A stretch of 64,000 nt of DNA. It comes from Streptomyces caelestis. GTDB taxonomy: Bacteria > Actinomycetota > Actinomycetes > Streptomycetales > Streptomycetaceae. Shown here piece after piece: positions 42,463-53,010 of the stretch. A program made the position numbers and the translations under genes. Numbering within the stretch: position 1 is the first letter of the stretch; each line of letters starts with the position of its first letter. The notes beneath the pieces were generated by a model. That model was given only the letters and a program-made list of their open reading frames with translations. It ran no database searches and was not told the DNA's origin. The DNA is taken from contig NZ_JACHNE010000001.1 in assembly GCF_014205255.1 (NCBI RefSeq), positions 2,666,001-2,730,000 of the forward strand, in the 5' to 3' direction.

Positions 42463-43626
42463 GTGCGCATCACCGGAATCAGCACACACGTGGTCGGGAC
42501 GCCGTGGCGCAACCTGACGTACGTCCAGGTGCACACCGACGAGGGCATCACCGGAGTCGGCGAGACCCGGATGCTGGGACACACCGACGCCCTTCTCGGT
42601 TACCTGAAGGAAGCCCAGGCCAACCACATTCTCGGCTCCGACCCCTTCGCTGTCGAGGACCTCGTCAAGCGGATGAAGTACGGCGACTACGGCCGCGCGG
42701 GCGAGATCGTGATGTCCGGCATCGCCGTGATCGAGATGGCCTGCTGGGACATCAAGGGCAAGGCCCTCGGCGTCCCCGTCTGGCAGCTGCTGGGCGGCAA
42801 GGTCACCGACAAGGTCAAGGCGTACGCCAACGGCTGGTACACCACCGAGCGCACCCCGGAGGCGTACCACAAGGCCGCTCAGGGGGTCATGGAGCGCGGC
42901 TACCGGGCGCTCAAGATCGACCCCTTCGGCACCGGCCACTTCGAGCTGGACCACAAGGACACCCTGTACGCCGTCTCCCTGATCGAGGCGGTCCGGGACG
43001 CCATCGGCCCCGAGGCCGAGCTGATGCTGGAGATGCACGGCCGCTTCTCCCCCGCCACGGCCGTGCGCCTGGCCAAGGAGCTCGCGCCGTTCAAGCCGGC
43101 GTGGCTGGAGGAGCCGGTCCCGCCGGAGAACCTCAAGGCCCTGGAGAAGGTCGCCGCCAAGGTGGACATGCCGGTCGCCACCGGTGAGCGCATCCACGAC
43201 CGGATCGAGTTCCGCGAGCTCTTCGAGAGCCAGGCCGTGGACATCATCCAGCCGGACGTCGGCCATATCGGTGGAATCTGGGAGACCCGGAAGCTCGCTG
43301 CGACAGCCGAGACCCACTACATGCTGGTGGCTCCGCACAACGTCGGCGGCTCGGTCCTGACCGCCGCGTCCCTCCAGGTCGGCTTCACCTCCCCGAACTT
43401 CAAGATCCTTGAGCACTTCAACGACTTCGCCGACGCGGAGATCAAGAAGGTCGTCAAGGGCGCCCCGCAGGTGAACCCGGAGGACGGCTGCTTCCACCTC
43501 TCCGACGCCCCGGGTCTCGGTGTGGAGCTGGACGTCGACGCCGCCGCCGAGTTCCCGCAGCAGCAGGCCCGCTTCGACCTGTGGGCGGACGGCTGGGAGC
43601 AGCGCAAGCCCAAGGGTGCCCAGTGA
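42463..43626 (+). CDS. Enolase-superfamily (mandelate racemase/muconate lactonizing) sugar-acid dehydratase
   Basis: A 387-residue enzyme. The N-terminal capping domain (MRITGISTHVVGTPWRNLTY) precedes the barrel with metal ligands in LMLEMHGRFS, WLEEPVPPEN and ATGERIHD, then QPDVGHIGGI and the catalytic His in LVAPHNVGGS. The EMHGRFS and VAPHN pattern fits sugar-acid (galactonate/gluconate-like) dehydratases. GTG start with GAGGGA upstream. It is the first gene of a co-directional run leading to a sugar ABC importer, so it probably acts on an oxidised form of the imported sugar. Confidence 0.88.
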   Translation: MRITGISTHVVGTPWRNLTYVQVHTDEGITGVGETRMLGHTDALLGYLKEAQANHILGSDPFAVEDLVKRMKYGDYGRAGEIVMSGIAVIEMACWDIKGKALGVPVWQLLGGKVTDKVKAYANGWYTTERTPEAYHKAAQGVMERGYRALKIDPFGTGHFELDHKDTLYAVSLIEAVRDAIGPEAELMLEMHGRFSPATAVRLAKELAPFKPAWLEEPVPPENLKALEKVAAKVDMPVATGERIHDRIEFRELFESQAVDIIQPDVGHIGGIWETRKLAATAETHYMLVAPHNVGGSVLTAASLQVGFTSPNFKILEHFNDFADAEIKKVVKGAPQVNPEDGCFHLSDAPGLGVELDVDAAAEFPQQQARFDLWADGWEQRKPKGAQ

Positions 43627-43666
43627 CCGTCCGGCCACCGAAAGCTTCGAAAACCTCAGGAGCGAC

Positions 43667-44671
43667 GTGAGCACCGCCGTAGTGATCGACGCCCCGGGCG
43701 AGCACCGCCTCGTCCCGCACGAGCCCCGGCAGCCCGGGGCCGGCGAGGCACTGGTGCGCGTCCACGCCTCCGGCATCTGCGGCAGCGACCGCGAGGTCTA
43801 TCAGGGCAACCGCCCCGAGGGCTACGTCCGCTACCCGCTCACCCCGGGCCACGAGTGGTCCGGGACCGTCGAGGCCGTGGGCGCCGGTGTCCCCGGGTCC
43901 CTCGTGGGCCGCAAGGTCGTCGGTGAGGGCTTCCGCAACTGCCAGGTCTGCGACCGCTGCCACGCGGGCGACACGACCCTGTGCACGGCCGGTTACGAGG
44001 AGACCGGGTTCACCCAGCCGGGCGCGATGGCGGCCACGCTGACGCTCCCCGCCCGCCTCCTGCACGCCCTCCCGGACGACTGCGACCTCACGGCCGCGGC
44101 CCTCCTGGAGCCCGCCGCGTGTATCGCGGCGGCCGCGCTGAAGGCGAACGCGCAGCCCGGCGAGCGCGTCGCCGTGGTCGGCACCGGCACGCTCGGCATG
44201 TTCGCCGTGCAGTTCCTCAAGGCGAACTCGCCGGCGGAGCTGCTGGTCGTCGGCACCCGCAGGGACCGTGAGGCGCTGTCGCGGCAGTACGGCGCGACGG
44301 ACTTCCGGACGAAGGACCAGGAGCTCCCGGACGACTTCGACGTGGTGATCGAGACGGCCGGGTCCGCGGACGCCGCCCGGATCTCCGCCGCCCTGCTCCG
44401 GCGCGGCGGCCGGCTGATCCTGACCGGCATCCCGGCGCCGGGGGCCGACGGTCTCGACCCGACCGATCTCGTCGTACGGCAGCTGGAGGTGCACACCGTC
44501 TTCGGTGCTCCGCCGGACGCCTGGGCGCACACGGTGCGGGTGTTCGCCGCCGGTCTGCTCGACCCGCTGCCGCTGGTGACGCACGAGCTGCCGCTCGCCG
44601 AGTTCCCGCAGGCCATCGAGCTGGTGGGAGCCGGTGATCCGAAGGTGGGCAAGGTATTGCTCCGCCCCTAG
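43667..44671 (+). CDS. Zinc-dependent sugar/polyol dehydrogenase
   Basis: A 334-residue medium-chain Zn dehydrogenase. Catalytic Zn ligands: Cys in ASGICGSDREVY (near residue 38) and His/Glu in LTPGHEWSGTVEAVG. A partial structural-Zn loop CQVCDRCHAGDTTLC and Rossmann VVGTGTLGMFAVQFLKA follow. Start is GTG 43667 with CAGGAG upstream, 40 bp after the dehydratase gene. Together the two suggest oxidation of a sugar or sugar acid then dehydration. A CGAAA-type sequence (CGAAAGCTTCGAAAA, 43639-43653) lies in the gap. Confidence 0.9.
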   Translation: MSTAVVIDAPGEHRLVPHEPRQPGAGEALVRVHASGICGSDREVYQGNRPEGYVRYPLTPGHEWSGTVEAVGAGVPGSLVGRKVVGEGFRNCQVCDRCHAGDTTLCTAGYEETGFTQPGAMAATLTLPARLLHALPDDCDLTAAALLEPAACIAAAALKANAQPGERVAVVGTGTLGMFAVQFLKANSPAELLVVGTRRDREALSRQYGATDFRTKDQELPDDFDVVIETAGSADAARISAALLRRGGRLILTGIPAPGADGLDPTDLVVRQLEVHTVFGAPPDAWAHTVRVFAAGLLDPLPLVTHELPLAEFPQAIELVGAGDPKVGKVLLRP

Positions 44672-44673
44672 AC

Positions 44674-44719
44674 GTACGCCGGTACGGGGGCGACCTGACG
44701 GCTCCCCGTACCGGCGTAC
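44674..44719 (+). terminator. Hairpin after the Zn dehydrogenase gene
   Basis: GTACGCCGGTACGGGG (44674-44689) pairs with CCCCGTACCGGCGTAC (44704-44719), 16 bp perfect, 14-nt loop. No T-run, but stem strength suggests termination or mRNA stabilisation before the next motif-controlled gene. Confidence 0.6.
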
Positions 44720-44772
44720 ACCCAGCCTTGCCCTGCCCAGAGCCGCGCCGTACCCAGAGCCGCGAACCTCGT

Positions 44773-44786
44773 CCGAAATATCGAAC
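44773..44786. promoter_or_regulatory. Shared sugar-locus motif, site 2
   Basis: CCGAAATATCGAAC, ending 14 bp before the GTG at 44801. Very close to the start codon, so binding would block initiation of transcription or translation of this gene. Confidence 0.65.
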
Positions 44787-44800
44787 CGAAGGACATTCCT

Positions 44801-45769
44801 GTGACCGACGCTTCCGCCACGGCAGCCCGCAGGCCCGGTGAGCAGGTGCTCACCGCACTGGGCCTGAACGTGCCCGCCCTCGACCCCGCCGACGCCTCGC
44901 CGCACTCCTTCCCCGGCGGCGGCCGCTGGCGCACCGAGATCCCCTCGTGCGAGGGTCCCGAGGCGCTGGCGGTGGCCCTGAAGGAGGCCTCGCGGCTGGA
45001 CGTGCCGATCCACCGGATCAGCCAGGGCAGCGGCGTGTGGATGCTGACCGACGCCGAGATCACCGAGATGGTCGAGGCGACCGGCGAGCGCGACATCGAG
45101 CTCTGCCTGTTCACCGGCCCGCGCGGCACGTGGGACATCGGCGGCTCGACGCGCACCGACTCGCGGGGGGCCGGACTGCGCGCCCGCGGCCACGACGCCG
45201 TCGCCGGATGCATCGAAGACGCCATCCGGGCAACGGAGTTGGGCGTCAAGTGCCTGCTCGTCGCCGACGAGGGCGTGCTGTGGACGCTGCACCGGGCGAG
45301 AGCCGCCGGCATCATCCCGGCCGACACGACCCTCAAGGTGAGCGCGCTCATCGGGCCGGTCAACCCGGCGGCGTACGCGGTGTACGAGCGGCTCGGCGCC
45401 GACTCCGTCAACGTGCCGAGCGACCTGACGCTCGATCATCTCACCGAGATCCGCAGGGTTTCGGGCGCTCCGATGGACATGTACATCGAGGCTCCCGACG
45501 ACCTCGGCGGCTACGTCCGGATGTACGAGGTCGCCGAGCTCATCCGGCGCGGCGCACCGCTCTACCTGAAGTTCGGCCTGTCGAAGGCGCCCGGGATCTA
45601 CCCCTACGGGCACCACATGCGGGAGCTGACCCTGGCCACGGCCAAGGAGCGCGTGCGGCGCGGGCGGCTCGCCCTGGATCTTCTGGCGCGCCACGGGGCC
45701 GACGGCGACATGGCGCCGCTCGGGTCGCGGATGCCGGGCGATCTGCAACGGTTCGAAATCTCGTCATAA
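44801..45769 (+). CDS. U32-peptidase-like/TIM-barrel protein of the sugar locus
   Basis: A 322-residue protein I cannot name with certainty. Segments such as IHRISQGSGVWMLTDAEITE, IELCLFTGPRGTWDIGGS, VSALIGPVNPAAYAVYERLG and GAPLYLKFGLSKAPGIYPYG alternate predicted strands and helices in a TIM-barrel-like pattern, as in proteins annotated U32-peptidase-like. No peptidase motif is evident. It lies between the dehydrogenase and the ABC importer, so a role in the same sugar pathway (aldolase or lyase step) is as plausible as proteolysis. Start is GTG at 44801. Confidence 0.6.
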   Translation: MTDASATAARRPGEQVLTALGLNVPALDPADASPHSFPGGGRWRTEIPSCEGPEALAVALKEASRLDVPIHRISQGSGVWMLTDAEITEMVEATGERDIELCLFTGPRGTWDIGGSTRTDSRGAGLRARGHDAVAGCIEDAIRATELGVKCLLVADEGVLWTLHRARAAGIIPADTTLKVSALIGPVNPAAYAVYERLGADSVNVPSDLTLDHLTEIRRVSGAPMDMYIEAPDDLGGYVRMYEVAELIRRGAPLYLKFGLSKAPGIYPYGHHMRELTLATAKERVRRGRLALDLLARHGADGDMAPLGSRMPGDLQRFEISS

Positions 45770-45907
45770 CGTTCCGGCTACTCGCCTTCACAAAAGAAGA
45801 CACAGGCGACCACAATCCGACACATCTGTTCTCGGTCTTTCCGGCCCGACCCCCCGGAGCGACTTCGCGCGCCAGACCGAGCCCTGCACACATCAAGGAT
45901 GATGATC

Positions 45908-47017
45908 ATGCGTAACCGCAGAGCCGCCCTCGCCGCCATCGCCGGAGCCGCTTCCCTCGCCCTGACCCTGACCGCCTGCGGGCAGAACAGCGAGGGTGGC
46001 AGCGAGGACAACGGGGACAGCGCCAAGGGCGGCACCATCGGCATCGCGATGCCGACGAAGTCCTCCGAGCGCTGGATCGCCGACGGCAACAACGTCAAGA
46101 AGGACCTGGAGTCCAAGGGCTACAAGACCCAGCTGGTCTACGGCGAGGACGACCCGGACCAGCAGGTCTCGCAGATCGAGAACCTGATCACCCAGGGCGT
46201 CAAGGCGCTGATCGTCGCGGCCATCGACAACAAGTCGATGAACAACGTGCTCCAGCAGGCCAAGGACGCCAACATCCCGGTCATCTCCTACGACCGCCTG
46301 ATCCTCGGCTCGCCGAACGTCGACTACTACGCGTCGTTCGACAACGAGAAGGTCGGCGAGCTCCAGGGCACCTACATCGTCGAGAAGCTCGGCCTGAAGG
46401 ACGGCTCCAAGAAGGGCCCCTTCAACATCGAGCTGTTCGCCGGCTCCAACGACGACAACAACACCCGCTACTTCTTCCAGGGCGCGATGAACGTCCTGCA
46501 GCCCTACATCAACAAGAAGCAGCTCGTCGTCCGCTCCGGCCAGACCAAGCTCAACCAGGTCACCACCCTGCGCTGGGACGGCGGCACCGCCCAGAAGCGC
46601 ATGGACGACATCCTGACCTCGGCCTACAAGCGCGAGCGGGTCGACGCGGTCCTCTCCCCCTACGACGGCATCTCCATCGGCATCCTCTCGGCGCTGAAGT
46701 CGGACGACTACGGCTCCAAGAGCAAGCCGCTGCCGATCGTCACCGGCCAGGACGCCGAGCTCGCCTCGGTGAAGTCGATCATCGCCAACCAGCAGTCGAT
46801 GACCGTCTACAAGGACACCCGTCAGCTCGCCAAGGTCGCCTCGAACATGGTCGACGCGCTGCTGAACGACAAGAAGCCCGAGGTCAACGACACCAAGACC
46901 TACGACAACGGGTCCAAGGTCGTCCCGGCCTACCTGCTGGAGCCGGTCGCCGTCGACAAGACCAACTACCAGAAGGAAGTCGTGGACTCCGGCTACATCA
47001 AGGCAAGCGACCTCTAA
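45908..47017 (+). CDS. chvE: ChvE-type sugar ABC transporter substrate-binding lipoprotein
   Basis: A 369-residue lipoprotein: [20 protein letters not shown] then LTACGQ gives a lipobox with Cys near residue 23, followed by a Gly/Ser/Asp linker. The mature part ([73 protein letters not shown]) is the ChvE/xylose-arabinose-galactose binding class. AAGGA lies 8 nt before the ATG at 45908; earlier ATGs are in the leader. It is the first gene of a chvE-gguA-gguB importer operon. Sugar is probably L-arabinose or a related aldose, given the GH43 neighbours. Confidence 0.93.
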   Translation: MRNRRAALAAIAGAASLALTLTACGQNSEGGSEDNGDSAKGGTIGIAMPTKSSERWIADGNNVKKDLESKGYKTQLVYGEDDPDQQVSQIENLITQGVKALIVAAIDNKSMNNVLQQAKDANIPVISYDRLILGSPNVDYYASFDNEKVGELQGTYIVEKLGLKDGSKKGPFNIELFAGSNDDNNTRYFFQGAMNVLQPYINKKQLVVRSGQTKLNQVTTLRWDGGTAQKRMDDILTSAYKRERVDAVLSPYDGISIGILSALKSDDYGSKSKPLPIVTGQDAELASVKSIIANQQSMTVYKDTRQLAKVASNMVDALLNDKKPEVNDTKTYDNGSKVVPAYLLEPVAVDKTNYQKEVVDSGYIKASDL

Positions 47018-47052
47018 AAACCGCCGGCACACTCTGATTGGAAGGCACGACC

Positions 47053-48603
47053 ATGGCGGGACCCGTCCTGGAAATGCGCTCGATCGTCAAGACCTTTCCC
47101 GGCGTCAAAGCGCTGTCGGACGTCACGCTGACCGTCCAGCAGGGCGAGGTCCACGCCATCTGCGGGGAGAACGGCGCCGGTAAGTCGACCCTGATGAAGG
47201 TCCTCTCCGGCGTCCACCCGCACGGCACCTACGAGGGGGACATCCTCTTCGAGGGCGAGGTCTGCGAGTTCAAGGACATCCGGGCGAGCGAGCAGCGCGG
47301 CATCGTCATCATCCACCAGGAACTGGCGCTGTCGCCGTACCTCTCCCTCGCGGAGAACATCTTCCTCGGCAACGAGCACGCCAAGGGCGGGTTCATCGAC
47401 TGGAGGGAGACGCTGCGGCACGCCTCCGAGCTGCTGCGGCGGGTCGGGCTCAGCGACCACCCCGACACCCGCGTCGCCGACATCGGCGTGGGCAAGCAGC
47501 AGCTCGTGGAGATCGCGAAGGCCCTGTCGAAGAAGGTGAAGCTGCTCATCCTGGATGAGCCGACCGCGGCCCTGAACGACGAGGACAGCGACAAACTCCT
47601 GGATCTCATCCTGGAGTTGAAGAAGCAGGGCATCACCTCGATCATCATCTCCCACAAGCTCAACGAGATCCGCAAGGTCGCCGACTCGGTGACGATCCTC
47701 CGCGACGGCCAGACCATCGAGACCCTCGATGTGAAGGCCCCGGAGACCACCGAGGACCGGATCATCAGCGGCATGGTCGGCCGCGACCTGGAGAACCGCT
47801 TCCCGGAGCGGTCGCCGCACGAGCCCGAGGAGGGCGTCGCGCCCGCCCTGGAGATCCGGGGCTGGACCGTGTTCCACCCGATCGACCAGCAGCGCAAGGT
47901 CGTCGACGACGTGTCCCTGAGGGTGCGGCGCGGCGAGATCGTCGGCATCGCGGGCCTGATGGGCGCCGGCCGCACCGAACTCGCCATGAGCGTCTTCGGG
48001 CGGACGTACGGCCGGTACGCGGGCGGCACGGTCCTCAAGGACGGCAAGGAGATCCGTACGAAGTCCGTCCCCGAGGCGGTCAAGCACGGGATCGCGTACG
48101 TCACCGAGGACCGCAAGCACTACGGCCTCAACCTCATCGACACCATCAACCGGAACATCTCGCTGACCGCCCTGAACAAGGTCGCCAAGCGCGGTGTGGT
48201 CGACGAGCACGAGGAGCGGCAGGTCGCCGAGGGCTTCCGCAAGTCCATGAACATCAAGGCGCCGACCGTCTTCGAGCCGGTGGGGAAGCTGTCCGGCGGC
48301 AACCAGCAGAAGGTCGTCCTCAGCAAGTGGATCTTCTCGGGTCCGGACGTGCTGATCCTGGACGAGCCGACGCGCGGGATCGACGTCGGTGCCAAGTACG
48401 AGATCTACACGGTCATCGACCAGCTGGCCGCCCAGGGCAAGGCGGTCGTCTTCATCTCCTCCGAGCTGCCCGAACTGCTCGGTATGTGCGACCGCATCTA
48501 CACGATGGCCGCGGGGCGGCTGACCGGTGAGTTCTCGCGGGCCGAGGCCTCACAGGAATCGCTGATGCGTCAGATGACGAAGGACAAAGAGGTAACCCGA
48601 TGA
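47053..48603 (+). CDS. mmsA: Sugar ABC transporter ATPase, two cassettes (MmsA/GguA)
   Basis: A 516-residue ATPase with two ABC domains. First cassette: Walker [17 protein letters not shown] and Walker [16 protein letters not shown]. Second cassette: degenerate P-loop [16 protein letters not shown], signature [16 protein letters not shown] and Walker [19 protein letters not shown]. This is the RbsA/XylG/GguA layout for pentose/hexose import. Start ATG 47053 with GGAAGG upstream; its stop overlaps the permease start (ATGA). Confidence 0.95.
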   Translation: MAGPVLEMRSIVKTFPGVKALSDVTLTVQQGEVHAICGENGAGKSTLMKVLSGVHPHGTYEGDILFEGEVCEFKDIRASEQRGIVIIHQELALSPYLSLAENIFLGNEHAKGGFIDWRETLRHASELLRRVGLSDHPDTRVADIGVGKQQLVEIAKALSKKVKLLILDEPTAALNDEDSDKLLDLILELKKQGITSIIISHKLNEIRKVADSVTILRDGQTIETLDVKAPETTEDRIISGMVGRDLENRFPERSPHEPEEGVAPALEIRGWTVFHPIDQQRKVVDDVSLRVRRGEIVGIAGLMGAGRTELAMSVFGRTYGRYAGGTVLKDGKEIRTKSVPEAVKHGIAYVTEDRKHYGLNLIDTINRNISLTALNKVAKRGVVDEHEERQVAEGFRKSMNIKAPTVFEPVGKLSGGNQQKVVLSKWIFSGPDVLILDEPTRGIDVGAKYEIYTVIDQLAAQGKAVVFISSELPELLGMCDRIYTMAAGRLTGEFSRAEASQESLMRQMTKDKEVTR

Positions 48604-49844
48604 GCACGGACGTGACCGCCAAGACGCCGGCCCCCGCGCCGCCCGGCAAGGGTGGGGCGGCCACCGGCGACGGACTTCTGCAACTGGTGATGGACGGCAT
48701 GCGCCGCAACATGCGGCAGTACGGCATGCTGATCGCGCTGGGCCTGATCGTGGTGCTGTTCGCCGTGTGGACCGACGGCGACCTGCTGCTGCCGCGCAAC
48801 GTCTCCAACCTGGTCCTGCAGAACAGCTACATCCTGATCCTCGCGATCGGCATGATGCTGGTCATCATCGCGGGCCACATCGACCTGTCGGTCGGCTCGC
48901 TGACGGCGTTCGTCGGCTCGATGGCCGCCGTGTTCATGGTCAAACAGGACATTCCCTGGCCGCTCGCCGTGGTGCTCTGCCTGGCCGTGGGCGCGGTCGC
49001 GGGTGCCATCCAAGGGTTCTTCATCGCGTACGGCGGCATACCGTCATTCATCGTGACCCTGGCGGGCATGCTGATCTTCCGCGGTCTGACCGAGATCTTC
49101 CTGGAGGGCCAGACCCTCGGCCCGTTCCCGGAGGGCCTCCAGAAGGCCGCCAACGGCTTCCTGCCCGAGATCGGCCCGAACACCAACTACCACAACCTCA
49201 CGCTGCTGCTGGGCTTCGCGATGATCGCCCTGGTGATCTTCCAGGAGGTCCGTGACCGCAAGCGGCAGCAGGAGTTCAACCTGGACGTCCCGCCCGCCAA
49301 GCTGTTCCTGCTGAAGCTGGTCGCGATCTCCGCCGCCGTGCTGACGCTGACCATGCTGCTGGCCAGCTACAAGGGCGCCCCGATCGTGCTGCTCATCCTG
49401 GGCGTGCTGCTCGTCGGCTTCGGCTACGTGATGCGCAACGCGATCGTCGGCCGCCACATCTACGCGATCGGCGGCAACCTCCCGGCGGCCAAGCTGTCGG
49501 GTGTGAAGGACAAGAAGGTCACCTTCCTGGTCTTCCTGAACATGGGCATGCTCGCGGCCCTGGCGGGTCTGGTCTTCGCCGCCCGCTTCAACGCGGCCTC
49601 TCCCAAGGCCGGCCTCAACTTCGAGCTGGAGGCGATCGCGGCCTCGTTCATCGGCGGCGCGTCGATGAGCGGCGGTGTCGGCACGGTCCTCGGCGCGATC
49701 ATCGGTGGCCTGGTCCTGGGCGTGCTGAACAACGGCATGAACCTCGTCGGCATCGGCACCGACTGGCAGCAGGTCATCAAGGGCCTGGTGCTCCTGGCGG
49801 CAGTCGGGTTCGACGTGTGGAACAAGCGCAAGGTCGGTTCGTAA
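48600..49844 (+). CDS. mmsB: Sugar ABC transporter permease (MmsB/GguB)
   Basis: A 414-residue permease with about 10-11 TM segments ([60 protein letters not shown]). The segment [20 protein letters not shown] is the conserved cytoplasmic EAA-like loop of the RbsC/GguB family. It has about 80 extra residues compared with RbsC, typical of the XylH/GguB group. Translationally coupled to mmsA by ATGA. Confidence 0.94.
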   Translation: MSTDVTAKTPAPAPPGKGGAATGDGLLQLVMDGMRRNMRQYGMLIALGLIVVLFAVWTDGDLLLPRNVSNLVLQNSYILILAIGMMLVIIAGHIDLSVGSLTAFVGSMAAVFMVKQDIPWPLAVVLCLAVGAVAGAIQGFFIAYGGIPSFIVTLAGMLIFRGLTEIFLEGQTLGPFPEGLQKAANGFLPEIGPNTNYHNLTLLLGFAMIALVIFQEVRDRKRQQEFNLDVPPAKLFLLKLVAISAAVLTLTMLLASYKGAPIVLLILGVLLVGFGYVMRNAIVGRHIYAIGGNLPAAKLSGVKDKKVTFLVFLNMGMLAALAGLVFAARFNAASPKAGLNFELEAIAASFIGGASMSGGVGTVLGAIIGGLVLGVLNNGMNLVGIGTDWQQVIKGLVLLAAVGFDVWNKRKVGS

Positions 49845-49850
49845 GTCGGA

Positions 49851-49884
49851 CCGGGCCCCGCCGGAAGGCGGGGCCCGGTTCTTT
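49851..49884 (+). terminator. Terminator of the chvE-mmsA-mmsB operon
   Basis: CCGGGCCCCGCC (49851-49862) pairs perfectly with GGCGGGGCCCGG (49867-49878), GGAA tetraloop, followed by TTCTTT: a textbook intrinsic terminator. Confidence 0.85.
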
Positions 49885-49917
49885 CCCACGCAGTTTCTCA
49901 ATGAAGCGGAGCCGCAC

Positions 49918-51066
49918 ATGGAACTGAACAGACGCACGGTCATCGCGGGAGCGGCGGCTGCGGGCTTAGGAGCCACCACGCTCGGCGGCACGGCACACGC
50001 CACGGGAGGAAGGAAGCCGGTGAAGACGCTCTTCGGCAAGCTCGCCGACGGCACCAAGATATACAGCTGGTCGCTGGAGAACGGCGGCACCCGCCTGAAG
50101 GTGCTCTCCTACGGCGGCATCGTCCAGTCCCTGGAGATCCCCGACCGCCGCGGCCGCTACGCCAACGTCTCCGCGGGCTTCGACAACATCGAGGACTACG
50201 TCGCCGAGAGCCCGTACTTCGGCGCGCTGATCGGCCGCTACGGCAACCGCATCGGCCAGGGCAAGTTCACCCTCGACGGCAAGAACTACCAGCTCTCCGT
50301 CAACGACGGCGAGCAGAGCCTGCACGGCGGCGCCAAGGGCTTCGACAAGCGCGTGTGGGACATCGAGCCGTTCACCAAGGGCTCCGACGTCGGCCTGCAC
50401 CTGTACTACACGAGCGTCGACGGCGAGATGGGCTACCCGGGCACGCTCAAGACGAAGGTGACGTACACCCTCACCAAGCACGGCGACTGGCGCGTCGACT
50501 ACGAGGCCACCACGGACAAGGCCACCGTCGTCAACCTCACCAGCCACGTCTACTTCAACCTGGCCGGCGAGGGCAGCGGCACGATCGAGGACCACGAGCT
50601 GCAGATCGCGGCCTCCCGCTACACGCCCACCGACTCGGGCCTGATCCCCACGGGCGAGCTGGCCAAGGTCGCGGGCACCCCCTTCGACTTCCGCAAGGCC
50701 AAGCCGATCGGCCGGGACATCCGCGTCTCCCACCCGCAGCTGGTGACCGCCAAGGGCTTCGACCACAACTGGGTCCTCGACAAGGGCATCACCGCCCGGC
50801 CCGAGCACATCGCCACCCTGCGCGACCCGGCCTCCGGCCGCACGATGAAGATCGCCACGAACGAGCCGGGCCTGCAGTTCTACTCCGGCAACTTCCTCGA
50901 CGGCACGCTGACCGGCCCGTCCGGCCGCACCTACCGGCAGGGCGACGCGCTCTGCCTGGAGACGCAGCACTTCCCGGACTCGCCGAACAAGCCGTCGTTC
51001 CCGTCGACCGTGCTGCGACCCGGGCAGACGTACCGCACGACGACGGTCCACACGTTCGGCTGCTGA
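49918..51066 (+). CDS. Tat-exported aldose 1-epimerase
   Basis: A 382-residue mutarotase. The N-terminus [20 protein letters not shown] is a twin-arginine signal (NRRTVIAG). The mature enzyme has [29 protein letters not shown] (His), [13 protein letters not shown] (His) and [13 protein letters not shown] (Glu). It is closely similar in plan to the cytoplasmic galM at 30622 but exported folded. In this locus it would speed anomer conversion of sugar released by secreted arabinan enzymes before ChvE binding. Confidence 0.92.
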   Translation: MELNRRTVIAGAAAAGLGATTLGGTAHATGGRKPVKTLFGKLADGTKIYSWSLENGGTRLKVLSYGGIVQSLEIPDRRGRYANVSAGFDNIEDYVAESPYFGALIGRYGNRIGQGKFTLDGKNYQLSVNDGEQSLHGGAKGFDKRVWDIEPFTKGSDVGLHLYYTSVDGEMGYPGTLKTKVTYTLTKHGDWRVDYEATTDKATVVNLTSHVYFNLAGEGSGTIEDHELQIAASRYTPTDSGLIPTGELAKVAGTPFDFRKAKPIGRDIRVSHPQLVTAKGFDHNWVLDKGITARPEHIATLRDPASGRTMKIATNEPGLQFYSGNFLDGTLTGPSGRTYRQGDALCLETQHFPDSPNKPSFPSTVLRPGQTYRTTTVHTFGC

Positions 51067-51152
51067 CCGACTGCTGACCGTCTTCACAGGTGGCGCACAA
51101 TTTTCTGAGGCAAGCCTCAGTGGTTGAACACCGCCACCGCAGCCTCCGTATG

Positions 51153-51190
51153 TAAGGACGGCCCGCGCTCCCCCGCGCGGGCCGTCCTTA
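51153..51190 (+). terminator. Terminator between epimerase and aminotransferase genes
   Basis: TAAGGACGGCCCGCG (51153-51167) pairs with CGCGGGCCGTCCTTA (51176-51190), 15 bp perfect, followed by AAC. A smaller palindrome CTGAGGCAAGCCTCAG lies at 51105-51120 just upstream. Confidence 0.75.
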
Positions 51191-51239
51191 AACGTCGGGT
51201 CCGGCCGTCCCCAACGGACCCGCCTTATACGGAGGTTCC

Positions 51240-53000
51240 ATGGCCGACAACGTCACGTCGCTGTTCCGCAGCACCGCGGCGCACAGCCCGTCGATGGCGG
51301 CGTTGACACGTGAGGGCGGCGACGGCGCGGGGCCGGTGGACTTCTGCATCCCCTGCAACCCGTACTTCCCCACCCCGGCCATGTTCGACGACATGTCGGC
51401 CAGACTGCGCGACATCATCACGTACTACCCGAGCAGCGCCGACACCATCACGGCCGAGCTGTGCAGCCTGCTCCAGCTGCCGCCGCAGTGCGTGGCGATG
51501 GGCAACGGCTCCACCGAGCTCATCACCTGGATCGACCACCTGCTCGTCCGCGAGTCCCTCGCCGTCCCCGTCCCCACCTTCGGCCGCTGGACCGACCAGC
51601 CCATGGAGACCGGCAAGCGGGTCGACATGTTCCCGCTCCAGGAGTCCAGCGGCTTCGCCCTCGACCTCGCGCAGTACGCCGAGTTCATCCGCGCCCGGGG
51701 CACGCGCGTCGCCGTCATCTGCAACCCCAACAACCCCGACGGCGGCTTCCTGCACAAGCACGCCATCGTCCAGTTCATGGACGCGATGGCCGACCTCGAC
51801 CTGGTCGTCATCGACGAGTCGTTCCTGGAGTTCGCGGACGCCGAGGCCGAACCGTCCGTCGTCCAGGAGGCGATGCTGCGGCCCAACGTCATCGTGCTGC
51901 GCAGCCTCGGCAAGAACTTCGGCCTGCACGGCATCCGCTTCGGCTACCTGGTCGCCAACCCGGCGCTCGCGGGGCGGGTGAGGTCGATGCTCCCCAAGTG
52001 GAACCTCAACTCCTTCGCGGAACACGTGGTGTTCATGCTCAAGGAGCACGGCTCCGAGTACGCGCAGAGCCTGACGCAGGTGCGCCGGGACCGCCTCGAC
52101 ATGGCCAGCCAGCTCTCCTCCCTGCCCGGGCTGACGGTCTACCCCTCGCAGGGCAACTTCCTCTTCGTGCGCCTCCCCGTGGGCGCCGAGGGCACCGTGG
52201 TCCGGGACCGGATGCTCACCGAGCACCGGATCCTGGTCCGCGAGTGCGGCAACAAGATCGGTTCGTCCAGCCGCTTCCTGCGTCTCGTGGTGCGCCCCCA
52301 GGTGGACGTGCGTCGCCTGGTGTCCGGCCTGGAACAGGTGCTCTACGGGACGTCCAGGAGGGGAGCCGCCGTACCCGAGCTGGGCAACGGGACCAGCTAC
52401 AGCTCGGGTACGGCGGCGGTGGACCGCCTGGTGAGCGAGACGAACGGAGCCGGGATGCGGGGGCTCGCGGCGCAAGCCGCCGGTGCCGGTGCCGGTGGCC
52501 CGCGGCCTGCCGCCGCGCCCGCCCCCGCCCCGGCCCCCGCCGCCGTCGGCACCGGCATGCCGCTCCCCGCCGCCGCGTCCGCCGTGCCGGCGGGCCCGGG
52601 CGGTGGGATGCCGATGCCGGCGGCCCCCCAGCCCGTTCCCCAGCAGATCCCGCAGCCCATGCCGGCACCGGCCCCGCCGTTGGCTCCGGCGGCCCAGGCC
52701 CCGGCCCAGCCGCTCGCTCCGGCGCAGCCGCTCACTCCGGCGCAACCGTTGGCTCCGGCACAGCCGTTCATGCCGGCGCAGCCGCTTGCCCCGGCAGCCC
52801 AGGCCCCTGCTCCGGCGCCGATGCCCTCACCGATGCCGACGCCTATGGCCACGGGGCCCACGCCGCCGGGTGTTCCCGCCCGTGGCGGGCTCACGGCCGC
52901 CCAGGTCAGGGGGACGAACGGGCTTTCACCGGCACCGGCCACGGGGTGGCCCGCCGCGCAGAGCTGGCCCAACGCGGCGGGGATGGGGCAAGCGGGGTAG
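51240..53000 (+). CDS. Class I/II PLP aminotransferase (HisC-like) with Pro/Ala-repeat tail
   Basis: Residues 1 to about 365 are a fold-type I aminotransferase resembling histidinol-phosphate aminotransferase: MGNGSTELITWI, VICNPNNPDGGF, VVIDESFLEFAD, and the PLP lysine in LRSLGKNFGLHGIRFGY. C-terminal Arg region is SSSRFLRLVVRP. Residues about 380-586 are a disordered Pro/Ala/Gly/Met tail with tandem units of about seven residues such as PLAPAQPLTPAQPLAPAQP. Such a long tail is unusual for this enzyme family. The substrate is unknown. The start codon is ATG at 51240 with ACGGAGG upstream. Confidence 0.85.
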   Translation: MADNVTSLFRSTAAHSPSMAALTREGGDGAGPVDFCIPCNPYFPTPAMFDDMSARLRDIITYYPSSADTITAELCSLLQLPPQCVAMGNGSTELITWIDHLLVRESLAVPVPTFGRWTDQPMETGKRVDMFPLQESSGFALDLAQYAEFIRARGTRVAVICNPNNPDGGFLHKHAIVQFMDAMADLDLVVIDESFLEFADAEAEPSVVQEAMLRPNVIVLRSLGKNFGLHGIRFGYLVANPALAGRVRSMLPKWNLNSFAEHVVFMLKEHGSEYAQSLTQVRRDRLDMASQLSSLPGLTVYPSQGNFLFVRLPVGAEGTVVRDRMLTEHRILVRECGNKIGSSSRFLRLVVRPQVDVRRLVSGLEQVLYGTSRRGAAVPELGNGTSYSSGTAAVDRLVSETNGAGMRGLAAQAAGAGAGGPRPAAAPAPAPAPAAVGTGMPLPAAASAVPAGPGGGMPMPAAPQPVPQQIPQPMPAPAPPLAPAAQAPAQPLAPAQPLTPAQPLAPAQPFMPAQPLAPAAQAPAPAPMPSPMPTPMATGPTPPGVPARGGLTAAQVRGTNGLSPAPATGWPAAQSWPNAAGMGQAG

Positions 53001-53010
53001 TCCGGCAGAC

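Noticed and set aside
51105..51120. CTGAGGCAAGCCTCAG as a regulatory operator
   Set aside because: Its 2-nt centre and place after a gene fit a weak terminator stem; no second site found.
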